The notes beneath the pieces were generated by a model. The model had not been told where the DNA came from and did no database searches. It worked only from the letters and a program-made list of their open reading frames with translations. A program made the position numbers and the translations under genes. This document shows, one piece after another, positions 11,501 to 21,876 of a stretch of DNA of 64,000 nt. Origin of the DNA: Blattamonas nauphoetae (Eukaryota; Preaxostyla; Oxymonadida); assembly GCA_033064195.1 (NCBI GenBank), contig JARBJD010000322.1, forward strand, positions 1 to 64,000, read 5' to 3'. Each line of letters starts with the position of its first letter. The first letter of the stretch is position 1.

Positions 11501-13704
11501 TGAAGCCGATCATCCAGCAGATGTGGCAGACTCCGGCGACGATCCACGAGCTCGATGAGGAGGAGACACCCCTCCGCAGCAACTCGTCGAAGAGCGACGA
11601 CTCGCTGAGCACCTCACCCATCCTTCCCGAGATGGGGCAGATTGTCCAGCCGACCATGTACCGCATTGAGGAGAACGATTCGAGATACGACGCCATGTCT
11701 TACGGGTCAGCCCGGAACGAGAAGGATGATCGAGACGGGGGTCGAATGGACCACCCATTCCACCACACCAACCCCCACCACCCGATGGGCTTCACCCAGA
11801 CAGGGTCACTCATCCAGTATGGCAACCTGCTCAGCAACAGGCTCGAGAACGACGACGACCTGTACGAGAACGAGTTCGACTTCCCCGAGAGAGAAGACGC
11901 ACCCGTCACTCTCATCCGGCCTGGCGTGGACTACCTCGACTTCGACGACAACGAGACCGACCTCGTCGAGCGCACCAACGCCCCCTTCCAGCCAGCCATG
12001 CCCACAGGCCCGTACGACTCGAAGCTGTCGCCTGCCTTCCCACCCATGCGTGTGCAGGGGTACTCGGCTGGGTCGCAGACGTCGTCCAACTTTGGCCTGC
12101 CGCTCTCTCCGCAAATGACAGCCGACCCGTCCAACGACATCTCCTCGTCTGTCTTCACGACGAGCTTCTTCTCCCAACAGCCACAGACAATCTCGGAAGA
12201 TCACGGCATGATCTCTGGGTCTGTCAGCAACAACTTCTCGTACCTCTCCTCCTCCACCGACCAGTTCACCACGGGCAGCCTCGTCCCTGTCTTCATTCAG
12301 AATGCCCACGTCTCCAAGTCGGATTCTCCTCCGACCACACTCAGCAAGTTCCCGCTCTCTGGACTCACCCCCATCGCCACCACTCCCCTCTCACAGACTC
12401 AGCTCTCTCAAGACAGCTCGAAAGGACGCTCACGACGAAGCGGCACGTTCTCTGGGAAGACCAACCAGCCCACACCGACTGTCCCGTCTTCCCGCTCTCC
12501 TCCTCCACAGTCCCAGCAGCGAGCTCGTGTTCTCCAATCACCAATCCAGAAACTCCAGCGCGGCTTCCCTGGAACGTCGCCTGCGATGCTCATGACGGGC
12601 ATCACTCTGCCTGTCCTGAAGCCGCTCACGTGGGACCTCAACATCCTCACTCCGCTCGACCTCGTCCCCTTCACTCGAAAGCCGTTGTTTGTGATTGTCG
12701 ACTCAGACTCGTCACAGTCTTTCAAATCACTCGCCTCGCACACAACCGGGTTCCCCTCCCCTCTCGCCATTCTTATGTCTCCCATCGACCAGATCTACGT
12801 ATCTTGTTCGGACCTCCTCAAATATGCCCTCCTCACCTCCAAAACACCCGTCTCTCCCAACGCGCTCCCCATCACCGACTCCTCCCACCGCGTCCCTCTC
12901 CTCCCTCCCAGCACTGCCATCGGCCGTCTCTACACCATCGGCCTGACTGACCCCATCCAAGCCATCTTCCTTCTCGGCTATCCCCTCCGCGCCCACCTCC
13001 AGATCGAGTCTCTTCAGCGCAAGCAGCGCACAGAGCTCAACACCGACCACGAACTCGCGGCATCCGAAAATGTCTCGCAGTATCCTCTCCACCCCTCACA
13101 CATCCCTGTCTCCCTCTTCCGCTCGTCGCATTCCCCCTGCGAGTGTGCCTGTGCCGGCATCATCCCCTCCGTCATCCAAGCCCAGTCCAAACTCTCCTCT
13201 CCTCGCTCCTCGCACGGTCTATATCAACGCCCCACATTCACCGACGACCCGATCTCCCTCATCCAGCAGCAGTGCTTCTGCCCTCTGCACGATCTCCTGT
13301 CACAGGGCAACAGTGTTGTCCACCAGAACGTGTTGCGTGTGCGTGAGCTTCTGGACAGGACCAGCTGTGTCATCCAGTCGCTCTTCCTCCACAGCCACAC
13401 CCACCAACCCGCCACCCTGTCCTCTTTCATGACCCATCCTCTTTTGGCTCCTCCTCCCGACGCCAGCCCGCTGCCCTCGTCTCTCCCCCGTCTCTCTGAA
13501 GACCCGTTCCTCGCCAACTTCATCGTCAACCACACCATCTTCACCACTGCTCTCCGGATGCACAAAGCAACGCGAGGTGCACCTGATTCGTGCTTCCCAA
13601 GCACCTCACCCGCTCTCCCAGATTGGTGGATGAAAATGCCGATTTGGAGAGAACTCGTCGTGTCCATAGCTAGAACGCTTAACTGCGAAAAGCTTTTTGA
13701 TTAA
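8576..13704 (+). CDS. SCAI: SCAI family protein with very large low-complexity insertion
   Basis: Exons 8576-8749, 8869-9030 and 9118-13704 (introns 119 and 87 bp) give about 1640 residues; animal SCAI has about 600. Exon 2 encodes VWLFQFNHRR and GQLLYQYYLRTSDTR, and exon 3 opens FLLESYGVYTRIAQREYF, which matches the SCAI core. Later landmarks are NALLVYISADS, DLVPFTRKPLFVIVDSDSSQ and, near the end, FTTALRMHK. Between the YISAD block and the PFTRKP block lie several hundred residues rich in Ser, Pro, Gln and Asp/Glu without a domain. In animals SCAI is a nuclear protein acting on transcription (MRTF/SRF) and double-strand break repair; the role here is unknown. The start was taken at the first in-frame ATG. 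The third exon is noticeably more GC-rich than its neighbours. Confidence 0.85.
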
Positions 13705-13874
13705 CTTCCGTATCACTTCCGCTCAACCCGTTTTTTCCAAACATCGGGACTGCCAATTGATTTGAATTCACTTCACGATTAGACAAGGTTTCAGTTAACA
13801 GATATTTTCGCAACATCAAGAAAATTGGGACTATCGAGACCATAATGAACTGACTTTTCTTTAGCGATCCAATT

Positions 13875-14420
13875 ATGTCTATATCGCTGCTCCTGTACAT
13901 CCTCCTCTTTCAAACCACACACACACAATTCACTGAAGAAGCTGACCCTATTAAATTCCTTGAAATGATGAAACCTGGTTGTATGGAACTGTGGACACGA
14001 TATCACCTCCTTCCATCAGTTGCAGCAGCTCAAGCCGCCCATGAAACAGGTTGGGGACGAAGTAATTTGGCCAAGAAAGCCAACAACTTTTTTGGAGTGA
14101 AGGGGTATTATCAGGGGCGAACAATACGAGTTACAACCACTGAATACTACGACCACACAAACCCAGTCACCATCACGGACGGTTTCCGTGTTTACCCAAG
14201 TGCAACGGAGAGTATTATCGATTATGGCGATTTTTTGACATCACGACCTTGGTATGAAGGTGCAGCAAATCAGCGATATTATCGAGATTCTATTCAGGCT
14301 ATTTGGGATGGAGGATACGCGACAGGACCAACATATGTTGAGAGCATCTGTAAACTTGTGGAGACATGGAATCTTGCGAATTGGGATCAAGAAGCGTTCG
14401 ATTTGGAGGCACGCATTTAA
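13875..14420 (+). CDS. Secreted GH73-type glucosaminidase (peptidoglycan hydrolase)
   Basis: Intronless 181-residue protein. Residues 1-18 (MSISLLLYILLFQTTHTQ) form a signal peptide. The body matches the mannosyl-glycoprotein endo-beta-N-acetylglucosaminidase-like fold of bacterial FlgJ and autolysins: LLPSVAAAQAAHETGWGRSN carries the catalytic glutamate, followed by ANNFFGVKG, FRVYPSATESIIDYGDFL and a closing YVESICKLVETW. Such enzymes cleave the glycan strands of bacterial cell walls. In a protist that lives among or eats bacteria this suggests digestion or defence. The family is overwhelmingly bacterial, so acquisition by lateral transfer is likely, although flanking host genes show it sits in the nuclear genome. 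The protein is a single domain with no cell-wall-binding repeats. Confidence 0.88.
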   Translation: MSISLLLYILLFQTTHTQFTEEADPIKFLEMMKPGCMELWTRYHLLPSVAAAQAAHETGWGRSNLAKKANNFFGVKGYYQGRTIRVTTTEYYDHTNPVTITDGFRVYPSATESIIDYGDFLTSRPWYEGAANQRYYRDSIQAIWDGGYATGPTYVESICKLVETWNLANWDQEAFDLEARI

Positions 14421-14697
14421 TTTGCTGTTTTTTGCTCATTTCATGAAACTGAGTTCATTCAACATATCATAAAATCGACTACCATGCAAAAATTGTTTGT
14501 TGGGATGGAGGTACAGTCAAATAGATTCATGGTTAGAGACAGAAAAAGATGAGGAGATCTTCGGCTAAAGACGTAAGAAGAAGAGTGTATCTCATCACAT
14601 CGATGGTTCAATCACGATTTATCCGGAAATTGCTTGAAAGAAGATATCATTTTTCTCAAATCAAGTGACTTGAGTCCTCGACCCATTGAGATGCTCT
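14421..14697. other. Intergenic, nothing seen
   Basis: AT-rich spacer between the GH73 gene and the next plus-strand gene. No open frame, repeat or RNA gene is supported. Confidence 0.5.
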
Positions 14698-16710
14698 ATG
14701 CTCGAGAATGAGAGTGTAAACTCACTATCTCTTCGTGAAACAGATTCAACACATCTCGAACAACCAACCCCACACGATTCAGTGGATTTCGATGCGCACA
14801 TATCTCCTGAACTGATGATGGAAGATTTTCCTTTTATTTTCCAAAGCAACCCTCAAGAATCTTCTCCAGATCAAAAAATCACTGACGAACAACGGTACAT
14901 TGATACATCTGAAGAAAATACCACGGATATTCCTGTTCTAGTCCAGGACCAAAAACGAAAAACAAATCATCACTCAAAGGACATATTCATTGATCTTGAG
15001 AATTTTGATCCACCAGAACCCGAAATTTATGTAAGTAGACTTCGATTGAAACAACGAAAACAGTCATTTATCGGTGGTAGTGAACAGCCAATCGATCTAA
15101 ATTCTGAGAGTGATTCTGGGAGCTCTTCGGAGAAACCATCTTCATCCATCGATATCTCTCCTCAAAAAGATCCAAAGCAGCCTTTTGAACTCAACCACAA
15201 TAAACAAGTTGATTCATCACAAACTCCACTCGATATTGAAGATCCTGCCGTCCAAAGGCTCCTTCAGGAGGTTAAACTCCTCCACAAACAGAAAGAAGCC
15301 CTCCAGCGCAAACGCGAGCATCAGGAACGCCTCATGAATCCAGCACGCTCACAGCAGGGATTAAAGGGACTGCGTCCGCATCTCCAAATCGCTCATATCG
15401 GCATCAAGAGAGCCCAAGCAACAGGAGCCATCTCTCCTCGCTCTGCAGCCTCAAAAGTGAAGATAACAGCCGATCGAGGACTCCCCACACGACGGACAGT
15501 TCAGCTGGTGGAAACACCCAAACCAGCACTCCGCCTGTCGAAGCTCATCCAGCGAGACGACGACGAGGCCGATGGGGCAGAGAGGAAGGCACCCTCCGAC
15601 CCTCTCACTGGCACCACTCGAGTTCGGAGCCTGTCATCGCCGTTCAGACTGGGGTCGGTTGATGTGTTCAAGTCTGCTCTGCTTCCTTCGCTGTCGAAGG
15701 TGAGCCGCACACCCGCTCAGCTCTTCCCAACCACAACTCGCTCTCCGTCTGAGAATCAAACCACGGCAACACATTCCCCATCATCAGTATCGTCCACTCA
15801 ATCATTTCATTCCCAGCCACCTCCAACAGCACTTAACTCTCGCCGCCCTCCCAGCTCTTCACAACTCCCATCCACCCACACTCCATCCCACAACAATCCT
15901 GAAGTTGTCACCAGACGACCCCCACTCCCCGTCAAAGACTTGTTCGCTGCCTGCCCGTTCATTGACCAAGAAGTGAACAAGACGACACTATGGATTGGCC
16001 CCCTCAACCGAACACTCTCCGAGCTCCAAGTGACGGACAGCCTCCGCAGCTCGTTTGAGACCCACCTCATGAACATCAAGGTGATCAACAGCCAAAGCCA
16101 CACCAATCCACAGAAAACACACACGCGATCCCAAGCAATGAAAGCAAAGCTGCAGTGCACAAACGAGACAGCTGCGTCGATTGTCTACTTCAACCTCCTC
16201 GCCATCAAAGCGCAGTGGGGAGGCAGAGGGGGAATTTCTCGCCCACACTCCAACTTCCGTCCGAGAGGATCCGATTGGCAGAAAGGCCGCGGCAGAGACA
16301 GCTTCAGAAGCATGCGGGACCGACGCGGATTGCCTTCTTCGTTCGACAGACCAGGCAGTCGCTTCAGGCGAGACCATCGCGACAGTCGTTCTCGGAGCGC
16401 TCTTCGACATTCGGAATCCGGACACATGTCTCGTCGGTCGCCTCACCGATCTCCTCATCGTCGGAAATCGCCTTCACGAAGATCACATTCTCCTCCACAT
16501 GCCACGTTCTCTCCCCCGCCTTCTCCGAAACACTCATCGCCGGTCTCACACACTCCTTCCACTTCCAGTTCGTTCTCTGTTCCGTCGATCTCATTTGCAC
16601 TCCCTCCACCGCCTCCTCCTCCCTCGTCGATCTCCCCTCAGACATCTTCCACCCAATTAACGCCCTTTCTTCCAATCAATCTACCCCCTCCTCCTCCACC
16701 TCTCCATTGA
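14698..16710 (+). CDS. RS- and proline-rich protein, possible RNA-binding/splicing factor
   Basis: Single open frame of about 670 residues beginning MLENESVNSL. Residues 1-190 are acidic and Ser-rich, and a short coiled coil follows (LLQEVKLLHKQKEALQRKRE). After a Ser/Pro/Thr-rich linker, a globular segment TTLWIGPLNRTLSELQV to SIVYFNLLAIKAQW has the beta-alpha-beta spacing and an RNP2-like LWIGPL of an RRM. This is tentative, because no clear RNP1 is present. Arg-Ser/Arg-Gly repeats come next (RRDHRDSRSRSALRHSES, RRSPHRSPHRRK), then a polyproline tail. RS domains are typical of nuclear pre-mRNA processing proteins. The exact family is not recognised. Confidence 0.6.
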   Translation: MLENESVNSLSLRETDSTHLEQPTPHDSVDFDAHISPELMMEDFPFIFQSNPQESSPDQKITDEQRYIDTSEENTTDIPVLVQDQKRKTNHHSKDIFIDLENFDPPEPEIYVSRLRLKQRKQSFIGGSEQPIDLNSESDSGSSSEKPSSSIDISPQKDPKQPFELNHNKQVDSSQTPLDIEDPAVQRLLQEVKLLHKQKEALQRKREHQERLMNPARSQQGLKGLRPHLQIAHIGIKRAQATGAISPRSAASKVKITADRGLPTRRTVQLVETPKPALRLSKLIQRDDDEADGAERKAPSDPLTGTTRVRSLSSPFRLGSVDVFKSALLPSLSKVSRTPAQLFPTTTRSPSENQTTATHSPSSVSSTQSFHSQPPPTALNSRRPPSSSQLPSTHTPSHNNPEVVTRRPPLPVKDLFAACPFIDQEVNKTTLWIGPLNRTLSELQVTDSLRSSFETHLMNIKVINSQSHTNPQKTHTRSQAMKAKLQCTNETAASIVYFNLLAIKAQWGGRGGISRPHSNFRPRGSDWQKGRGRDSFRSMRDRRGLPSSFDRPGSRFRRDHRDSRSRSALRHSESGHMSRRSPHRSPHRRKSPSRRSHSPPHATFSPPPSPKHSSPVSHTPSTSSSFSVPSISFALPPPPPPPSSISPQTSSTQLTPFLPINLPPPPPPLH

Positions 16711-16770
16711 ACATTTCATGACATCTCATCTTGGTTTAGTTTACATGAGTCATTATTGTTTTATTTTTAA

Positions 16771-16794
16771 GGCACGAGTGGACTTTCTGGGCCA
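16771..16794 (+). repeat. 24-bp motif, inverted partner at 21750-21773
   Basis: GGCACGAGTGGACTTTCTGG then GCCA. The reverse complement of 21750-21773 reads GGCAAGGGTGGACTTTCTGG then GCCA, two mismatches in 24. The two copies lie outside the DIRS element on either side and point away from each other. The GGCCCAGAAAGTCC core resembles ends of Tc1/mariner-like elements, but no matching second end was found for either copy. Confidence 0.6.
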
Positions 16795-16980
16795 CAGGTG
16801 ATCGAGGTGCGTTGTGACTTTATTGTTTAACTAGGCTATTCTCTCGAAATAATGTGGCATATAAAGTTGAAAACGGGTATTCGTTTCAAAATGGTGAGAA
16901 TAGTGTCAAGATCGTCTCAGAGACTGTCACGCTCATTCGATCACTCTTCAGTGATCTTCGATTTATGGCCTTGTCTCTCC

Positions 16981-17099
16981 GAGATGAAGAAATATTGAGT
17001 ATTCGTCCAGTGAAATGTGTGCAAAATCAAGTAATAACTTTGATAGTCCTTTATAACTCGTCTCATTGAACCTGTTGTGATCCTTCCCTTTTGTTACTC
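16981..17099 (+). repeat. Left inverted terminal repeat of the DIRS element
   Basis: Identical, in inverted orientation, to 21320-21438 over 119 bp. The outermost 40 bp or so (16939-16980) differ from the right end and are instead copied in the internal complementary region. Confidence 0.93.
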
Positions 17100-20000
17100 C
17101 TTTGATTGTGTGTATCAAGCAGATAGGGGATCATGCAGCCTGAAAGAAGCAGGAATGTACCAACTGTGAATGATATCCGACCACAACTAGAGGCCATATT
17201 CGACCTACGCCAGGAGTTTGCGACGGCTCTGGCGGCAATCAACTCCGGCGACACGACAGCGATCAGCCGGTATGGTGACTTCATAGTCCCCCCACGCGCA
17301 CAATATGCCCTGGGACCCTTCTTCCACATCGCTCGCCTCATGGCCGTCCAGATTGATGCGATCGTTGGTGCGGACTCCTCCGAGTGGTTCAAACTCGCCC
17401 CGGAGGAGGGAACATGGAAGACAGCAAGCCAAACGCTCGCCGAGGCTGACTCACAGCAAATGTTTGTTCGATCAGTCTCACCACAGCCAGAATATGACGG
17501 TCGCGTAACTCCGGGACCATTCAGGAATTTATCGCACCACACGAAAATTAAGTGGGCGGAACAATTGGAAATTCCAGAGAAAGCTTCGGCGGCGGAAGTG
17601 GAGGCAGAAGATGATGAAGATTATGATACTATCACATCCAAGCTGGAGCAGATGATCGAGATCCTCCCGGCGTTCCAATGGGAGGAGGAGGACGAAGAAG
17701 AATTAAAGATGAGAATGGCAAACATTGGAGACGCGGTGCAAATGTACCCGGATGCGATAGCGGACAAGATGAAATCGAAATACTCTCCGATCAACACAAC
17801 TCTCAGGAAGATGGAGCAGGAGGCTTTCCACCTGACTAAACTTGGAATTGGATCCGTAGTACAATGTAGGACAGCTTCAGAGCGACTCCGAGCTCTGGAA
17901 CTCATGACTCTTAAATCAGGTGAACTGGTGAGGCGGGCAAACGATGCTCGCCTCTCGCACGTCCTAGGACTTCGTGTCGACCCCATCGAAGAAGCTGGAC
18001 GTCAGGCGTCAATGGCGAGGCAGAGGTCGCGCATCGAGCAGTTGGAGGAGAAGACAAAGAAGGAAAGAGAAATGAAGCGAGGGGATTTCCGAGGAAGGTC
18101 GCAGTTTTTTCGCCAAGGCCCCACCTTGGGGCAGTTCTCAACAAATCGATCGTGGACAACACAGAGACAGAGTCCACAACAAACTTCAACTCCACAAACT
18201 CACAGGAAACGATCAGCACAATCACCCCCTTATTCGCAAAGGAATCAAGACACCACGACGAAAAGAAGACGATATTAGGTTCTCAAAGCACTCCAGCAAC
18301 GGGTCAGGACACACGCTGCTCAGGAAGGACGTTTGGAGGCATAGGGGGGAAGCTAAGACATCATTGGAGGGAGTGGAACAAATATGGCTTGGGGGAGATG
18401 GTGCATCACGGCGTCGAGCTCGAATGGATGGAGTCTGGACCGCCGACAAGCGCGGGTACTCCATTCGAGATAAAATTGGGGAAAGAGGAGACGGAAGGAT
18501 TACGAGAGGTCCTGAAGGAGGAGCTACTGGAGGGAGTGATAAAGGAAGTGTCGCGAGAAAGTGTCCGGATGTGGAGTCCCACCTTCGTTCTCAAGAAGAA
18601 GGATGGGACATGGAGGCGAATTCTGGATTGTCGACAGCTGAACAACAGAATAGTTCACGAACATTTCAAAATGGAAGGAGTTTCGACGGCAGCCGCACTA
18701 ATGATCGAGGGAGGTTGGTTGACCTCCGTCGACTTGACCCACGCGTACCTTCACGTCCCTCTCAACGAGGACCAAATTCCCTATTTCGGGTTCAGCGCAG
18801 AAGGCAAATACTATGCTCAGACAACCCTCTGTTTCGGCCTGACATCTGCTCCAAGAATCTTCACAAAGCTAATCAGACCAGTCATTGCCTCCTTTCGACC
18901 TCATTTCCGTCTAATGGCTTACTTGGACGACTTTCTGGTTTCAGGATCAACACAGCAAGAGACAGAGGTCAACACACGAAAACTTATCACAGAACTCGAA
19001 AGACTGGGTTTTACCATCAACCGGAAGAAGTCAGTGGTGATCCCATCACACAGAATTCAATATCTGGGATTCATGTGGGACACAGAGAAGATGACTGTGG
19101 AAGTGGAGGAAAAGAAGAGAAGGAATCTGAGGGACCAGATCAGACACAGAATCAGGCGGCAGGAGGAAGGACGGTTATCAAGGGCAAGGTCCGTCGCATC
19201 ACTCATCGGGAAAGTCCAAGCGATGTCTTTTGCAAACACTCTCGCATTCTTCAACAGTCGACACCTTGTCGCATGGAAAGAGGAGATCGTCTGCCGCGAA
19301 GGGTTCGAAGGAATGTCACAGATGTCGGAAAGCGGGATGCAGGAGATGCGGTGGTGGTTGGACCGACTCAAGAGACCGATTCAACGGTCCATCAGGAGCT
19401 TCAGACCATCAGTGACGATGACAACCGATGCCAGCGAATGGGGCATCGGTGTGGTCTGGAAGCGGGAGGGAGAAGAGGACTGGTGGCAGGAAAAAACTGA
19501 CCGACGGCGTAGCTCTCACAAGCAACCGTCGAGAAACACTGGCGGTTTTAAGGGGATTCTCAGAGGGAATGAGAAGAGGGATCATAAAAGCAGGGGAGGA
19601 TGTATTAGTTATGTCGGACAACACATCGGTTGTATCGAACATAAACAGGAAGAGTTCGTGCTTGACACTGCTGGATGTATTCAAGACTCTATTCAGGGAG
19701 GCAGAAGCTGCGGAATGTCGGCTCTGGGCCGAGCACATCGCCGGGGAGGCAAACTCGACGGCGGACAGATTGTCGCGGATGCGCGACGCATCAGACTACC
19801 GACTGGATCCACAAGTGCTTCTGTCTTTGACAAGAGAATGGGGCGTCTCACCGTCAATCGACGCCTTCGCAACGGCTCACAACACACAAACACCCAGGTT
19901 TTGGAGCCTCATGAAGGAGACGGGCTCGGAGGGTACAAACGCCCTATTACAGGATTGGTCAAGGGAAGAATGCATCTATGCATTCCCACCAATCCCTCTA

Positions 20001-21135
20001 ATTCCAAGAATGATCGACAAGATCAAGATGGAACAACCGACGATCATTGCGATCGTTCCAGACTGGACAACGCTCCCCAACCTGAGCGATCTAATCTCAA
20101 TGGCCACGAAGACACAATGGCTTGGCAGAACAGCAGAGATAACAACAGAGGGTCCCGGACTGAGAGCATCGGCCAGCAGCAGACCGCCAGGATCCCTTCG
20201 CGCATTCTTCGTGGAGAAATCTGGGAAGGGCTGGCAGAGGAACTAAAACTGGACTCTCGAACAATGATCTGGATCCTTGTGGGAATGAGCGAGTCAACTC
20301 GCAGACAGTATGCAAAGTCGATCCGTCGATGGATCGAGGAGGCGGATCACGATGGAAGAGATTGGAGGGATACTAATCCTTCCGAGGTAGCCAATTTCCT
20401 GTCGAGGACGATGCCGCCTGGCGGATTAAAGCGCCCCCCATTCTCTGAGCGGAGCGCCGTCTCATTTCTTTCCCAGCTCCTGGGACTTGGACAGGTAGGC
20501 GCATCAGCTCTGGTGAGCGCAACTATGAAGGGAATGAGAAAAGTTAATCCTCAAACGGCAAAATATGCGGAGACATGGGACGCGGACCTGATGGAAGCAG
20601 AGTTGAGGAAGATGTGGGAAAGGAAACAGGAGTTGGATGAAGAGGAACTTAGATCTGCGATCGCGATAACTCTCACACTGAATCACTCTCTACGATTCAC
20701 AGAGATAGCTCGAATTTGTCGTGAGTCTGTTTCCTTCCAAAATGGAACGACAGTACTAACCACAACTCTCAAATCAGGTGTCGAACCGGAAACCATCACA
20801 CTCGATGAACGACACCTCCCACTAGAATTGAAAACGGAGAGTTGGATCAAGCAACTCGATTGTCTGAAGCAGGGACTTCAATGGACAGGGCAGCTGTTGG
20901 GATCAGAGACCAACCAGCGGAAGCCAGGAGATATTGCCAAGTTGGTCGGCAAAGTTATGCAGAGGGCCGGCGTGGATACGAACAAATTTAAACCGTATTC
21001 ACTCAAACACTCAGGACTTTCGAAGAAAGTTGAACGTGGAGAGAAACTGAATGACATTGCTAGAGGTGCCAGGTTGAGCGTAAAGTCAGGAATTCTTGAG
21101 AAACACTACCTTAAGCCAAGGACGACTCCCAACGC

Positions 21136-21234
21136 ACTCAATATTTCTTCATCTCGGAGAGACAAGGCCATAAATCGAAGATCACTGAAGAGTGATCACG
21201 ATTATGGCTTGGAAAGAAGAGATGAAGAAATATT
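21136..21234 (+). repeat. Internal complementary region of the DIRS element
   Basis: Its first part, 21136-21197, is the reverse complement of the outer left end (16939 to about 17000). Its second part, 21193-21234, is the reverse complement of the outer right end (about 21423-21464). The two overlap at TGATC. In DIRS elements this region bridges the two ends so that a circular DNA intermediate can be completed. It overlaps the end of the recombinase coding part. Confidence 0.9.
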
Positions 21235-21319
21235 AGACCCACCACCCACCTCTAGCGCAAGAAACAACAAAAAACGAAACAAGGGAAAACGGACTTCATC
21301 TCTTCTTTCCTCTCCCAAC

Positions 21320-21438
21320 GAGTAACAAAAGGGAAGGATCACAACAGGTTCAATGAGACGAGTTATAAAGGACTATCAAAGTTATTACTTGATTTTGCAC
21401 ACATTTCACTGGACGAATACTCAATATTTCTTCATCTC
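21320..21438 (-). repeat. Right inverted terminal repeat of the DIRS element
   Basis: Exact inverted copy of 16981-17099. It begins at the 3' edge of the recombinase-coding frame and continues out to about 21464 with right-end-specific sequence. Confidence 0.93.
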
Positions 21439-21645
21439 TTCTTTCCAAGCCATAATCGTGATCATGTTTGATGTGGGCGATCGGCGAACTATATCACTTC
21501 ACCTTTTCGCTATCTTGAATCATTTCACTATTATGACTGGTATTTTCACAAAATTTTTCAAAACATAGCGATTGATCATGATGTATCGTGAAGTGACAAT
21601 CTACTGTAGTTCTCCCTTCAAGACACCAATTTTTTGGAAATGAAC

Positions 21646-21730
21646 GTGCGGCGCGTTTGGCCTAGCGGTAGCCAACCCCTCTGTCGACTGTTGTGCTCGG
21701 GGTTCGACTCCCGCCGAGCACAACTTTTTT
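21646..21730 (+). ncRNA. tRNA-like Pol III unit (SINE head or tRNA relic)
   Basis: TGGCCTAGCGG at 21658-21668 fits the Pol III box A and GGTTCGACTCC at 21701-21711 is a perfect box B, 32 bp apart as in tRNA genes. A TTTTTT terminator follows at 21725-21730. A D-arm (GGC...GCC) can be drawn, but the anticodon and acceptor stems cannot. Instead GTTGTGCTCGG (21690-21700) pairs perfectly over 11 bp with CCGAGCACAAC (21714-21724) around the box B loop. It is therefore not a canonical tRNA. A tRNA-derived SINE promoter, a tRNA relic or another small Pol III RNA are the options. Confidence 0.55.
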
Positions 21731-21876
21731 GCCACTACTTAGAGTTTTTTGGCCCAGAAAGTCCACCCTTGCCATTTTTAATATCGCCATTTCGTGTATC
21801 TGCAATATGCATCGAAACTTTGTCATGATTGTGAAACTTGGGGTTGTCTATCGTGATCGACCCTTGAGTGAGCGAG

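Larger units (their letters stand above)
16939..21464 (+). mobile_element. DIRS-type tyrosine-recombinase retroelement
   Basis: About 4.5 kb, placed by its inverted ends and internal complementary region, which are diagnostic of the DIRS group. Parts in order: a gag-like open frame at 17133-18278; reverse transcriptase around 18.4-19.2 kb with DLTHAYLHVPL and YLDDFLVSG; RNase H around 19.4-19.8 kb; and a tyrosine recombinase around 20.2-21.1 kb, with the expected Arg-rich and His/Tyr region near its end. Neighbouring parts lie in different, overlapping frames, as this group often has. The element looks nearly whole, with perhaps one or two breaks. The inverted ends are identical over 119 bp, so the insertion is young. 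No target duplication is seen, as expected for tyrosine-recombinase integration. It sits between the RS-rich gene and PDK1. Confidence 0.9.

Noticed and set aside
21646-21730. Functional canonical tRNA gene
   Set aside because: Box A and box B fit, but acceptor and anticodon stems cannot be formed, so it is listed only as tRNA-like.
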